A stretch of 64,000 nucleotides of DNA from Eucommia ulmoides (Eukaryota > Streptophyta > Magnoliopsida > Garryales > Eucommiaceae). The first letter of the stretch is position 1. Each line of letters starts with the position of its first letter. Of this stretch, positions 22,201 to 33,558 are shown piece after piece. The notes beneath the pieces are model-generated. The model made no database searches and was not told where the DNA came from. It saw only the letters and a list, made by a program, of their open reading frames with translations. The DNA lies in assembly GCA_016647705.1 (NCBI GenBank), contig CM028326.1, positions 16,865,901 through 16,929,900 of the forward strand. Direction: 5' to 3'. A program made the translations under genes and the position numbers.

Positions 22201-23423
22201 AAGAAGAAGAAGAAGAAGAACAACAACAACAACAACAACTTAAATATAAAACAGTAGCTTGGAAAGATCTCACTAGGATACTACTGAAAGAATGAAAATT
22301 GAATCGCAATAAAGCTTAGATCGGTAATCGCAAAATTCTTAGCACTTTTCTGAAGAATTTTTCTCAAGAATAATCTTACAATAAACTCTCAGAATATTTT
22401 TAGAATAATAACTCTCAGAAAGCTCATGGGCTGATTTGTTCTTAATATATTAATATATTTGAAAATGAAAAACGCAGATCTATTTAAATAGATTTGAAAC
22501 AAACCCTCTAACGGTTAGTTCTCACAAGATATGACATTTAAATGATCATATAGACCCCATATATTAATATGACTTAATCCTGGTTTAATTCACTTAATTT
22601 TAGCTTTTAAAATATTCAATTTAGTCCTCCAAATATTTCTCAATCTTAAATAAAAATAAGATAGGAAGTATTTAATATACCAATTTGACAAACACTTAAG
22701 ATAAGTGCACCATATCTATAGGGATAATCAAATAAGAATGATATATCTATCATAAGTTCAAATCCCTAATATATCTCCACAAAATCAACCAAAAACAGCT
22801 AGTTAATGGCTACTTTTAGATCAAATCCTCAAAATCCTCCAATTTTGAAACTGCCAGGTTGATTGATCGCCCAATGACCCATTGGTCGATTGATCGATTT
22901 AGGTTGTAGCCCAAACCATTTTTCAAACATGGTCGGTTGACCAATCCCCTAAGGGTCGATTAACCGATCGATTCAGGATGTTTCCCAAGCCATTTTTCGA
23001 CCCTGGTCGGTCGACCGATCATCGATGGTCGGTTGACCGATCGATTCAGAGAGTTCACTTCTCAGTCATCGGTTGACCAATCTCTCTCGATCGGTTGACC
23101 GATCGATTCAGAGACAACTCTATTTTTCAGTCTATGCCCATCGATTTACCGATCGATGCTAGAACAACTTTACCTTAGTTTATTTCAACTCCAATCTTTG
23201 ACATTTTCGACCCTTTAACTGATTTTTTTCTCGGTTAACTAAATTGACACTATTAATCAATTTTAAACACTAATCTTTGTTAGGTCAATATTTCTTATTC
23301 AATTTCACATTGGAGCAAATGTGTGAACTCATTAGGATCCTAATAAAAACACACATAAATATAAATTCATTTTTGTGTCGTGTGTAATCCTAATCAGGAT
23401 GCATTAAGAGTAAAAATTATTCT
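21078..23423 (-). repeat. Main part of the SIRE-like 5' LTR, inverted
   Basis: On the minus strand it ends GGTAGATCAATGGGTCAACA followed by a PBS. Its other end at about 23423 lacks roughly the first 200 bp of the LTR. Those missing bases are present on the plus strand at 17527-17656 plus 20753-20819. A TATA-like TATTTAAATA lies at 22481-22490, followed in the minus direction by GATCTGCG. The palindromic TCGACC block is at about 22850-23160. The LTR also carries the compound microsatellite at 21977-22240. Confidence 0.8.
21977..22240. repeat. Duplicated compound trinucleotide microsatellite
   Basis: An (ATA)n tract passes into (AAG)n, then (AAC)n, ending ACTTAAATATAAAACAGTAG. The whole series then repeats, shorter, at about 22148-22240 with the same right flank AACTTAAATATAAAACAGTA and GAAAGATCT. 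This points to one duplication of the compound tract followed by length change. Confidence 0.9.
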
Positions 23424-24495
23424 AAATTTTAAACTTCGGCAAACAATTGCGACTCTTGAAAATAAGAAGTTTAGTACTGTCAAATCTCTTAAGAAAAAGA
23501 AATTGAACAAATATTTTGAAACTGTTGAGTTTAGAAATGCTTTATTTGAAATTGGTAAGTTGTATAAAAAAATTGAGTCTCTTGAAGATGAGAACGAGGT
23601 TTTGAAAAATCATATTTATGATCTTCAGCAGAATGATTTTTAACATGAGCACCAATGAGCGGTTACTTGAGAAGACGCAAAAGGAGCTTGATGGAGCAAT
23701 GAATAAATTCAAGGATATTAAGAGGACTAAACCTATTGAAAAACCAATAATCACTAAAACAACTCCTTAATATCGCTAACGATATCGTGCTCCCATACGG
23801 AACATTAACTATCTAAAAAGACGTACTAACAATATTAAATGTTATTATTGTGGGAAGTTTGGTCATTACGAGAAATCTTGTTATTTATTGCATGGTTACC
23901 CTGTTAGATCTAGAAACAACTGGATACCAAAAAGAGAAAATTTTGATGCAGATATCAATCGGAGATTCAAACAATCCGAATGATACAATGAATATTACAT
24001 GCCGACGAGGACATTCAAACAGACACGAGGATACAATGAATACTCTATGACAACAAGGAAATCAAGATTCAATGTACCTAAAAGAAAGAATCAGCACGTG
24101 CAAAATGGAAGGATCAAAGAACAACAAGCTCGTTACATGAAATCTAACAAATCTTAACCACAACAAACGACGAGATATCAAGACAAGAAAAAAACTATAT
24201 ACAAAGTAGTAGCAAAGCAGAATGAGGAAAAGCAGCTCAAAGCATCAAACAAAGGTAAGGAAATTGTCGGTGAACAAATTCAGAAAATTGCCAATGCTAA
24301 GAAGGTGGAAACCAAAGTGACAAATCAAGCTAAAGAAAAAATAGTGGAATCAAATAACACTAAGCTCGAAATCAGTAATCCACGAAAGGTACACACACCA
24401 ATTGCTCCCAAGGATAATCCAGGTATGTCAAATTTTTTAAAGTTTAAATATATTAATTTTGTTAAAGAGACTGAGCCTATGTATTTTGAAATTTA
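23424..24495 (+). pseudogene. SIRE-like gag remnant with CCHC zinc knuckle
   Basis: The first part (to 23643) is a Lys/Glu-rich coiled-coil-like stretch (LYKKIESLEDENEVLKNHIY). After a stop, a zinc knuckle CYYCGKFGHYEKSC (23840-23881) with C-X2-C-X4-H-X4-C spacing is followed by LLHGYP and WIPKREN. This layout fits Copia gag nucleocapsid domains. A basic region follows (24260-24495, KVETKVTNQAKEKIVE). Several stops and frameshifts break it. Gag would package the element RNA. No protease DSG motif or any pol motif follows before the env-like ORF. The start is inferred to lie on the inverted segment. Confidence 0.65.
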
Positions 24496-24848
24496 GATGT
24501 TAGTGATATGCGTGTGTGTGTGTTTAAATGTGTGGATTTTAAAAAATATTTTAAATAATATGTGTAGATCAAAATAAGAGGTAAACATTAAGCTAAGATA
24601 ATCAAATTAGGGATTAAATGCACCAAAAGACGAAGGGACAACACTATCAATCAACCGACAGTGGACTATCGGTCAATCGACAGTGGTAGGCCTTGGAAGA
24701 TTTAGGGCTCGAATCTATGATTTGAAAATCCTACGAATTGAATTGAGGTTGGTTTTTCTATCTAACCTCTGGGGCTTCAGTTGTTGCTCTATTTTAGTTT
24801 GATCCATTGATTTTTTTTGGTTGTTTGTGTTTTGAAATCGTGAGAAAA
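24496..24848 (+). other. Spacer between gag remnant and env-like ORF
   Basis: It contains a GTGTGTGTGTG tract (about 24511) and a short CAACCGACAGTGG/CAATCGACAGTGG direct repeat (about 24655-24690). No coding match. In a complete SIRE-type element about 4 kb of pol would lie near here. Confidence 0.5.
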
Positions 24849-26069
24849 ATGCCTGAAATCAAGAGAGGTACTCGTGAATCCACGTATGATAATTACTATT
24901 TCCAAAACCGAGAGCAAGAGTTTAGATTCAATGAGGAATTTGCAAATCGAAAGGTAGTATGTTGCAAATCTATAGATTTTGCTGGTTTAAAGAAGAAAAA
25001 TCTTGATATCAAGAAATACTTTAATGGTTTGGGGTAGACTGAGTTTGTTACCCAAAATAATGAATGGATGCCAATATGGGTAAGGATGTTCTATAGCAAT
25101 CTCACTTTTAATGATGTTTATATGACATCGTTTGTCAAAGGAAAGAAGATTAGTTTTGATGAGAGTCTTTTGAGTGATATTTTGGAAATATAAAACGGAA
25201 ATGTATTTCCTTCTAATACTCCTTATTGGCTTTCAACTAATTTAAATAGAAGAGAAATTGCGCAAAAATTTGATTTGGATGGAGACAAAGCGGGATCGTT
25301 ATCTTTTGAGCACCAGTTCGTTCATTGAATAATAACTTATACAATTGTGCCTAGTGGAGGAAGTCATGCAACTATGAATGACTTTGATCTTTAATTGATA
25401 AATGAAATTGTTGAAGGAAGAAAATTATATTTAGCGCATATCATGATAGATCACATGAAATACTATCTTCAAAACCCCTCTAGAGTGTTACCCTATGCCA
25501 ATGCGCTTCAAAGGGTATTTGACCATTTTGGAGTAGAAACTGATTCTGATGAAGAAATTTTTTTATTAGTGACCCCAAGATGGATAAATGTGGAAAATAT
25601 TGTTCTAATGGGGTATGAGTTTAAAAGAGATAGATGGGTAAAAAAGAACAGTGAGAGAAGCCAGAGAATGGAGGTTGAGGAAGAAGAAAATGATGAAGAT
25701 GATGATAATGAACTAAGCTCAGATCAGAAGATGGATTTGCTTCGTGATCAAATTGATGATCTTCAGGTACATGCAGACATAATGGATCATCGGGTGGTTG
25801 GGCTAGAAAGTAAGATGACTCATATGAATATGCATATGGAAGCTGGATTTGGAAGAATCACAACAAACTTGAAACAAATGTTCCAGTTTATGTAGTCCTC
25901 GCAGTTTGCATTCCTGCAGCAGTACAATGCTCAATAGCATTTCACTAGTCAGACTATGTTTGGAGCACAACAGCCCTTTGGAGGACTATTTGCAACAGGG
26001 CCGTTAAGAGTTGGGCCATCAGGAGCGGGGCCATCTGGAGTAAGACCGTCAACACCATATTATTCGTAA
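24849..26069 (+). pseudogene. Env-like third ORF (putative plant transposon protein domain), main part
   Basis: From ATG at 24849 one frame, broken by stops near 25035, 25191, 25326, 25392, 25893 and 25935, encodes a protein of about 400 residues. It contains WMPIWVRMFYSNLTFNDVYM then VKGKKISFDESLL (about 25070-25170), LSFEHQFVH then TIVPSGGSHATMNDFDL (about 25302-25390), and LINEIVEGRKLYLAHIMIDH followed by VLPYANALQRVFDHFGVETD (25395-25550). This order fits the plant transposon-protein family found as an extra ORF in SIRE/Maximus-type elements. An acidic run (EVEEEENDEDDDNE) and a helical coiled-coil-like tail follow. Gly/Pro-rich repeats (LRVGPSGAGPSGVRPS) precede the interruption at 26084. 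I see no membrane segment, so a true envelope role is not supported. Confidence 0.65.
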
Positions 26070-26083
26070 ATGCATTAAAGTTA

Positions 26084-29000
26084 TGTTAGCCCAAGAGGGG
26101 GGTGAATTGGGTAGTTATAAAAATAAATTAAATTATAACACTTGAAAATTTAAATAATTAATTTTATCCTAAATTAATTATTATCTTTATAGCAGTTGAT
26201 AAGTGTTATATAAACTAGGTTTACACCCAAACAACTAAAAATAAATAAAGTAAAATAGCAACACATCAAAATTTATACTGGTTCACCAAGTTACTCTTGG
26301 CTAATTTAGTCCTTCAAGCCCTATGGAAAGTCACACTCACTAATCACTATGATTCCTTTAATCAGGTAGGTACCAAACCCTTACAAATGATTATTTTCGC
26401 AGACTCAGAATCAAGTTTTACAATTTCCCTTTTCACAAGTTAAGGAAGAACCTCTATCTTTTTATCAGGCTAAAGATTAACCTAATTCTATTATAGGGAG
26501 AATCACGACCTAATTATTTTTATACTTTAGGCCTAATAATTAAACCTCACCAAATCTATCCAAGTATCCTTTTACCCAGTAAGGATAGAATCGTTACAAA
26601 TTTACTCAAAATCTAATTCTATTCAAGAAGAATTAACACCTATTTTTTTTTACTGGAAAAGAGTAACCCAATCTTTTTATGCACTAGGTAAAGATCAAAC
26701 CTCAATCTCTTTACCGAAAGAGATTGGAACCCAGCTACCCCTGATTAGATATTCTCAATAATATCTAATCCGCACACAACTCACTAATTACAAGAAATTG
26801 ATAAGTTTTTCCCACTCGGAACTTCTACTATCTCAAATTAATTTAAACTCAATTAATGTCCTAATAAATACTAATGATAGAAATAAAGTGAGAATTTCAA
26901 AATCTAATTCTAAATAAATAACAGGTAGCCTATAATTTAGCACCCAATCAGATTTTCACAAGAAATCATTTCAAAAATATTTTCAAGCAATTTAAGTTCA
27001 ATAAAACGATTTCAAATATCTAAATTCCAAGCAATAAATAGTAATCTCTGTTAGCCCAGTGGAATACCCAAGATGGGGGTGAATTGGGTAATTAAAAAAT
27101 ATCAGAGAAAAAATACTTTAATAACTTAAATAATTAATTTTAATCCCAAATCAATTACTATCTTTATATCACAGTGGAATTATAAAATCAACTAGGTGCA
27201 CACCAAACAGCAAAAATAAATAAAGTAAAGATTGTAACACACTAAAAATTTATACTGGTTCACCAAGCTACTCTTGGCTAATCCAGTCCTCCGATACCCA
27301 CGGAGAGTTGCACCCACTAAACTCAAGATTCCTTTAAAGATAGGAACCAAACTCTTACAAAAATTCTTTTACAGGCTCAGAATCAATCTTTACAAAATTT
27401 TCTTTTCACAGGCTAAGGAATAACCTCTACTTTTTACAGACTCTAGAATAACCTAATTCTTTTTAACACAAAGGCTAAAGAATCAAGACACTCCAAATAT
27501 CCTTTTACCCAGTAAGGATTGAACCCGTTACAAAATCCACAGAAAACAATTCAATTCAGAAAGAATTACTACCTCAATCTCTTTACAGGAAGAGATTGAA
27601 ACTAGTTACCCTCTAATTAAATACACCCAACAGTATTTAATCCGTCACTCAACTTACCAATTAAAAAATTGATAAGTGATTTTTCTCACTCGGAGCTTCT
27701 ATCATCCAAGATAAATTAAAACTCAATTAATATTCCAAAACTAGTGATAGAAATGTGAGATACTCAAAATCTGATTTTAAATAAAAATGGGCAGCACGTA
27801 ATCAGATTAATTCAAAAAATTATTTTTAAATATTTTTCAATAAAAATCATACAACAATTTCTAAAGATCAAATTCCAAAAATTAATCAAGCAATACTATA
27901 TAGAAAATAATTTGGAAATAGCTCACCCGGAATCCACCGAAAAAATAATTAGAGCGATGTTACTTCAGATTCGATAGCAGCAATAATTATCAGCAAATGA
28001 TTCTCAAGAATGTCTCTTAGAAAAGCTCTCACAAAAATTCAATATGATTTCTCTTAGAAAAACTCAATGTGATCTCTTGAATTTTTTTTTTCCTCTTATA
28101 ATAATATGAAAAATGCAAGTCTTTATAAATGAGATTAAAAACAGCTCTCTAATGGTTAGTTCCCATTTATCATGACACTTAATTTCTCTTTTAGACCCCT
28201 TATATAATTAAGACTTCATTTTGGTTCAATTCACTTAATTATAGCTTTTAAATTTCTCAATTAAGTCTCCCAAATATTTCTCAATCGCAATTAAATATAA
28301 TAGAAACAATTATACGTACCAAATTAAGAAATATTCAAACTTAACGAACCAAATCAATAGGGATAACATAATATATGTAGCATATCTTAAATAACATAAA
28401 ATCCCTAAAATCTCTAATAAATCCTAACAAAAAAATAGCTACTTTTAGATTGAAATTCGAAATTCCACAATATCCTGAAACATACACATAAGTCGACTGA
28501 CCAAGTTAAGCAGTCGACAGCTCGATTCAGGATGTAGCCAAGCCAAAAAATTTGTGCCCACCGGTCGACCTATTTGTCGACTTAGAGATTGAGAGAATTC
28601 TATTTCTCTTCATAGGTCGACCGCTCTGTCGACTTATAGATACAGAGAGTTCATTCTTAAGTATAGGTCGACCTACCTGTCGACCGAGAGATACAGAAAG
28701 TTTTCGTTCTTTGTCCAGTTGACTTACCTATCGACTTATAGATGCTGAATCACTTTTCTATACTCGTTTTTAATTCATTCTTATTGACATTTTCGCCCCT
28801 TTAACAAATTTCTTTTCTTAGTTAGCTCTACTAAATACTTAAATTCAATTTTAATTAAGTATAAATATTTCTTTTTCAATTACACATATGAGCGAATAAT
28901 TTAACTAATTAGGATCCTATTAAAAATACACATATTTATAAAAATCATTTAAAAAACTTTTTGTGTCGTGTATGATCCTAATTGTGATATTAAGGGTTGA

Positions 29001-30642
29001 AATTTTAACCTGAGTTATTTTTCCTAGGTTCTTCAAATTCTTCAACCTCTTAATTCTTCATCATCTTTATTATCATATCTTCATCATTTGGAACAAATAA
29101 ACTGAAACACTTAATCAAACTGTTAGTTTTACCAAAAACATCAAACTTTAATTGTCCATCAAAATCTTAGGATCAATAATCTCAAATATCAATAAAAAGC
29201 TCAAGCTTCGAACGATCTCACCAGGATACCACCAAATGAATTAAAATTGGATCGCAATGAAACTTTAGATTGGTGACAGCAACAATTTCCACACACTTCT
29301 TCAAGAACTTTTCTGAAATATAATCTCACAATATTCTCAGTATAATTGTAGAATAAAAACTCTTAGAAAGTTCAGGAATTGAATAACTCTTGGAAAATAA
29401 TTAATTGGGATCTTTTTAAATGAAAACACGCAGGTATATATATAAGGATTTGAAACAGGTCTTCGAACGGCTAGTTTCCACATATCATGACACTTAATAC
29501 TCTTATAGACCCTTAATATTGATATGACTCAATCCTAATTTAATTCACTTAATTATAACTTTTAAATCACTTAATTTAATCCCTCAAATATTTCTCAATT
29601 TCAAATATATAGGATAGAAAGAATTAAATGTACCAATTGGATAAATATTCAAAATATATGAACCATATATTTAGGAACATCAATATAGAAACCATATATT
29701 TTAAATAACATCAAATCCCTAAGATATCTCTTTAATTTAAACCATAAAATGGCTAGTAATGATTACTTTTTGATCAAATCCATGAAATCCTCTAAACCTG
29801 AAACAGACCCATCAGTTGACCGACCAAACACCATAAGTCAACCGATCGATTCAATTTATAGCCCAAGCCAAAATTACTCACTATTAGGTCGACCGATCCT
29901 CTGTGTATCGGTTGACGGATCGATTCAGGATGCTTCCCAGGCTATTTCTCGGCCATGGTCAGTCGATCGATCATCCATGATCTGTCGACTGATCGATTCA
30001 TAGAGTTCATGTATCAGCTTTTGTTCGACTAATCTTCCATGATCTGTCGGCTAATCAATTTAGGGAGTTCATGTATTGGCCATAGGTCGACCGATCTCTT
30101 CTCGGTCGTTTGACCGATCGATCTAGAGACTTTACCATTTCTCCAGCTTTTCCTCATCGGATAACCGATCCCTACTGTAACTCTTTCTCCATAGTTAATT
30201 TTAACTCCAATCTTCGATGTTTTTGCCCCTTTAACAAATTTCTTTTCTCGGCTAATTTAATTGACACTTATTAATCAATTTTAAGAACTAATCTTTCTTA
30301 AGTCAATATTTCTTCTTCGATTTCACATTGGAGCAAATATGTTAACTAATTAGAATCCTAATAAAAACACACATAAACATAAATTCATTTTGTGTCGTGT
30401 GTGATGAGGATCAGGATACGTTAAGAGTAAAAATTAACTTGAGTTGTTTTCTCCTAAATTCTTCAAAATCTTCAGTCTCTTAATGCTCGTTTCTTTATCA
30501 GTGACTTTTCATCCTTAGCATTCTTAACCATTTCTTTATGATACTATCTTCAATAGAATTCTTACACTGAAACACTCAATAAACTTATTAGTTCTACCAA
30601 AATATTAATATTTAATCGTCCTTCAAAATCTTAGGATCAACA
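26084..30642 (-). mobile_element. Antisense LTR of the SIRE-like family inside the env-like ORF (copy B)
   Basis: On the minus strand it starts TGTTGATCCTAAGATTTTGA at 30642 and ends GGGCTAACA at 26084. It holds a TATA-like box at 29435-29446 (minus CCTTATATATATACC) and a TCGACC palindrome block at about 29815-30180. It is split by a further solo LTR at 27049-29178. Without that, it is about 2.4 kb. The env-like ORF continues on its far side (30650-30726), so it is an insertion. The flanking 5-mers AGTTA and AGCTC do not match well, so the target duplication is decayed or the insertion was atypical. The end near 26096 has lost about 12 bp relative to copy C. Confidence 0.75.
27049..29178 (-). 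mobile_element. Solo LTR, SIRE-like family (copy C), nested in copy B
   Basis: The 2130-bp unit has a perfect ATCTC duplication (27044-27048 and 29179-29183). Its ends are TGTTAGCCC at the left and GGATCAATA at the right. The surrounding LTR B is collinear across it. A TATA-like TTTATAA lies at 28121-28130 and a TCGACC block at about 28490-28745. It is the same length as copy A. Confidence 0.88.
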
Positions 30643-30649
30643 AGCTCAA

Positions 30650-30726
30650 ATGTCCAATATCCCCAGCAGCCAACCACCAGTTCGTTAGGACCATACTATC
30701 CGTTTACCGAACATGGTCCACATTAG
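30650..30726 (+). pseudogene. Env-like ORF, C-terminal end
   Basis: One frame reads QYPQQPTTSSLGPYYPFTEH then GPH and a stop at 30724-30726. The Pro/Ser/Tyr-rich composition continues that of the Gly/Pro-rich end at 26069, so I take it as the C-terminus of the same ORF beyond LTR B. Confidence 0.5.
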
Positions 30727-31540
30727 TTTCCATTCTCCATTATTCTCATTACGGTGTTGTTATTTGAACAAGTCCCACATTAATATTTCGGTATATAATA
30801 GTTAATTTAGAATTGGGTAGAACTTAACTTCATAGTTTATGAATTTTGATGGAGTGATTAGACATGATTTATTTAGCTAAATATATATATCTCTAATGAT
30901 GATCCACATGGTTTTATGATTTTTGTGCTTAAAAGTTGATTTATTAAAAATGGGTTTTCATCCTTAAAATTTTTATTCTTTTATTAGATGTTATTCATTA
31001 AAAAATATGCTCAAAATATTTATGAAATCATATGGTTTTAAGGAGCTAAATATCAATATCATGTTAAGCTGCTAAAATGATTTGACTACTTTAGGTTTAT
31101 TCTCTCAAGTATATATTAAATTGTTTGCCTAAAGTAGTAGTTATTTTGTGGTTCCCTTCCCCACTTTTTGAGATGACAAAGGGGGAGAGTATGTTGATGT
31201 TTTATTGAATATCTAATGAATTGAATTTGATTTAAGGGAAAGATATAAAAGGGAAAACCATAGTTGTGCTTAAAACGAGCTAGTTAATGTTTAGGATTTG
31301 TTCGCCTAAGCATTGCACTGTTATAGGGGGAGAATAATGGTGATTATGCTTTTATGTTATGCTTTATTAAATATCTATAATGGATCATATTTTGTGCTTC
31401 GTTGAATATATAATATGTTTTTAAATTATTCTGCATGATTGTGTTTTGATGAGTTAAAAAAACCCGTCATCGGATTTAGGGGGAATGTCGTTACATTTTT
31501 TATTTTGAAGAAAATATCAAAGTTAATTGTTATCATATAA
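30727..31540 (+). other. 3' non-coding region of the SIRE-like element
   Basis: It contains GATGACAAAGGGGGAGAGTA (about 31172) and two further G-rich purine tracts (ATAGGGGGAGAATAATGG near 31324; TTTAGGGGGAATGTCG near 31477). The GACAAAGGGGGAGA phrase is typical of SIRE/Maximus 3' regions. No ORF of note. Confidence 0.6.
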
Positions 31541-31551
31541 AATGGAGAGAT
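31541..31551 (+). other. Polypurine tract before the 3' LTR
   Basis: AATGGAGAGAT directly precedes the LTR start TGTTAATC. The same arrangement, AATGGGGAGAT, occurs on the minus strand at the right edge of the window. It primes plus-strand DNA synthesis in LTR elements. Confidence 0.7.
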
Positions 31552-32416
31552 TGTTAATCTTAAGATTTTGATGGATAATTAAGTGTTGATATTTTTTGTG
31601 GAACTAACAAGTTTATTGGATGTTTCAGTGTAAAACTTTCATTGATGATATTATCATGAAGAAATTGCTAAGGATACTAAGGATGCAAAGAGACAGACAA
31701 AGAATCTAGGTGAAAACAACTAGGTTAAGATATTAAAGATCCTAAAGAATTTAGGTGAAAACAACTCTGAATAATTTTTACTCTTAATGTATCCCTATTA
31801 GGATCACACACGATACAAAAATAAATTTATATTTATGTGTGTTTTTATTAGGATCTTAATGGGTTCACATATTTGCTCCAATGTTAAATTAAAGAAGAGA
31901 TATTGACCTAAGAAAGATTAGTGTTTAAAATTGATTGATAGTTTCAATTTAGTTAACTGAAAAAAGAAATCAATTAAAGGGTAAAAAACATCAAAGATTG
32001 GAGTTGAACATAACTAAGGTAAAGTTGTTCCAATATTGATCTGTCAACCGACCAAGTAGGATCGATCAACTGCTGGGTGTATGTTGGAAATAAGAGTAGT
32101 CTCTGAATTGATCAGTCAACCGACCGAGAGAGATTGGTAAACCTATGATCGAGAAGTAAACTCTCTAAATCGATTAGTGAACCGACCGTCGATGATCAAT
32201 CGATCGACCAGAGTCGAAAAATGTCTTGGGAAGTATCCTGAATCGATCGGTCAACTGACCCTTAGGGGATTGGTCAACCGACCATGTTTGAGAAATGGCT
32301 TGGGCTACAACCTGAATTGATCGGTCGATTGATAGATCATTGGTCGATCAACCGACCTGGCAATTTTAGGATTAGAGGATTTCAAGGATTTGATCTAAAA
32401 GTAGCCGTTAACTAAC

Positions 32417-32461
<45 letters not shown>

Positions 32462-33558
32462 AGATATCTTTGGGATTTGAACTTATGATAGATATATCAT
32501 TCTTATTAGATTATCCCAATAGATATGGTACAGTTATCTTAAGTGTTTATCAAATTAGTACATTAAATACTTCTTATCTTGTTTTTATTTGAGATTGAGA
32601 AATATTGGAGGACTAAATTGAATATTTTAAAAGCTAAATTTAAGTAAATTGAACTAGGATTAAGTCACATTAATATATGGGGTCTATATGAACATTTAAA
32701 TGTCATATCTTGTGGGAACTAGCTGTTAGAGGGCTTGTTTAAAGTCTATTTAAATAGACCTGCGTTTTTCACTTTCAAATATATCAATCTATTAAGAACA
32801 AATCAACTCCTGAGTTTTTTTAGAGTTATTATTCTGAAAATACCCATATATTTTATAATCAGATTTTAAATTTCTCACGTAAAATTCCATCACTAGTAAA
32901 TTCGGGACATTAATTGAGTTTAAATTAATTTGAGGTTGTCGAAGCTCTGAGTGGGAAAAAACTTATCAATTTATTGTAATTGGTGAGTTATGTGCGGATT
33001 AGATACTGTTGGGAATATCTAATTAGGGGTAACTTGGTTTCAATCTCTTCCGGTAAAGAGATTGAGGTTTGATCTTTACCTAAAGTATAAAAAGGTTAGG
33101 TTACTCTTTTCTGTGAAAAAAGTTATGTGTTAATTCTTCCTAAATAGAATTAGTTTATGTGATTTGTAAGGGTTTTATCTTTACTGATGAAAAGGATACT
33201 TGAAGTGATTTTGGTGAGGTTTGATTCTTAGTCTAAATATAAAAGAATTAAGTTAATCTTTAACCTATTAAAAAGATAATGGATGCGACTCTCCGTGGGA
33301 CTCAGAAGACTAGATTAGCCAATAATAACTTGATGAACCAGTATACATCGTGGTGTGTTGCATTTTCACTTTATTTATTTTCTGTTGTTTGAGTGTGCAC
33401 CTAGAGCTAATTACACTCATTCGATGCTATATAAAGGGATAATAATTAATTTAGAATTAAATTAATTGTTTGAATTTAAGTGTTGAAAAGATAATTATTT
33501 GTTTTAATTTTATAACTACTCAATTTACCCCCTTCTTGGGTAGATCACTAGGCCAACA
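31552..33558 (+). repeat. 3' LTR of the SIRE-like element (copy D)
   Basis: It runs from TGTTAATCTTAAGATTTTGA to GATCACTAGGCCAACA, about 2.0 kb. It is preceded by a PPT and followed by Copia-1 sequence rather than PBS, as expected for a 3' LTR. A TATA-like TATTTAAATA is at 32747-32756, then GACCTGCG. The TCGACC palindrome block is at about 32040-32360, and a 40-base T run lies at 32421-32460. Confidence 0.85.

Larger units (their letters stand above)
17527..33558 (+). mobile_element. SIRE/Maximus-like Copia element lacking pol, with internal inversion
   Basis: The 5' LTR starts TGTTGATCC at 17527 and the 3' LTR ends CAACA at 33558. Flanking 5-mers AACAT (17522-17526) and AATAT (33559-33563) match 4 of 5, and Copia-1 gag and protease resume on either side, so this is one insertion. 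Internal content in order is LTR, PBS, gag start, gag zinc knuckle, env-like ORF, GGGGGAGA-rich 3' region, PPT and LTR. No protease, integrase, reverse transcriptase or RNase H can be found, so it depends or depended on other elements, or lost pol. About 20820-23423 is inverted relative to the rest. Nested insertions are a Tekay-like solo LTR (17657-20752) and an antisense LTR of its own family (26084-30642). Confidence 0.75.

Noticed and set aside
24849-25895. Calling the env-like ORF a true envelope glycoprotein
   Set aside because: No signal peptide, membrane segment or glycoprotein feature is visible. Only its position and family blocks support the env-like label.
26084-30642. LTR B as a solo LTR with a standard 5-bp duplication
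   Set aside because: The flanking 5-mers AGTTA and AGCTC differ at two positions, so I do not claim a target duplication.
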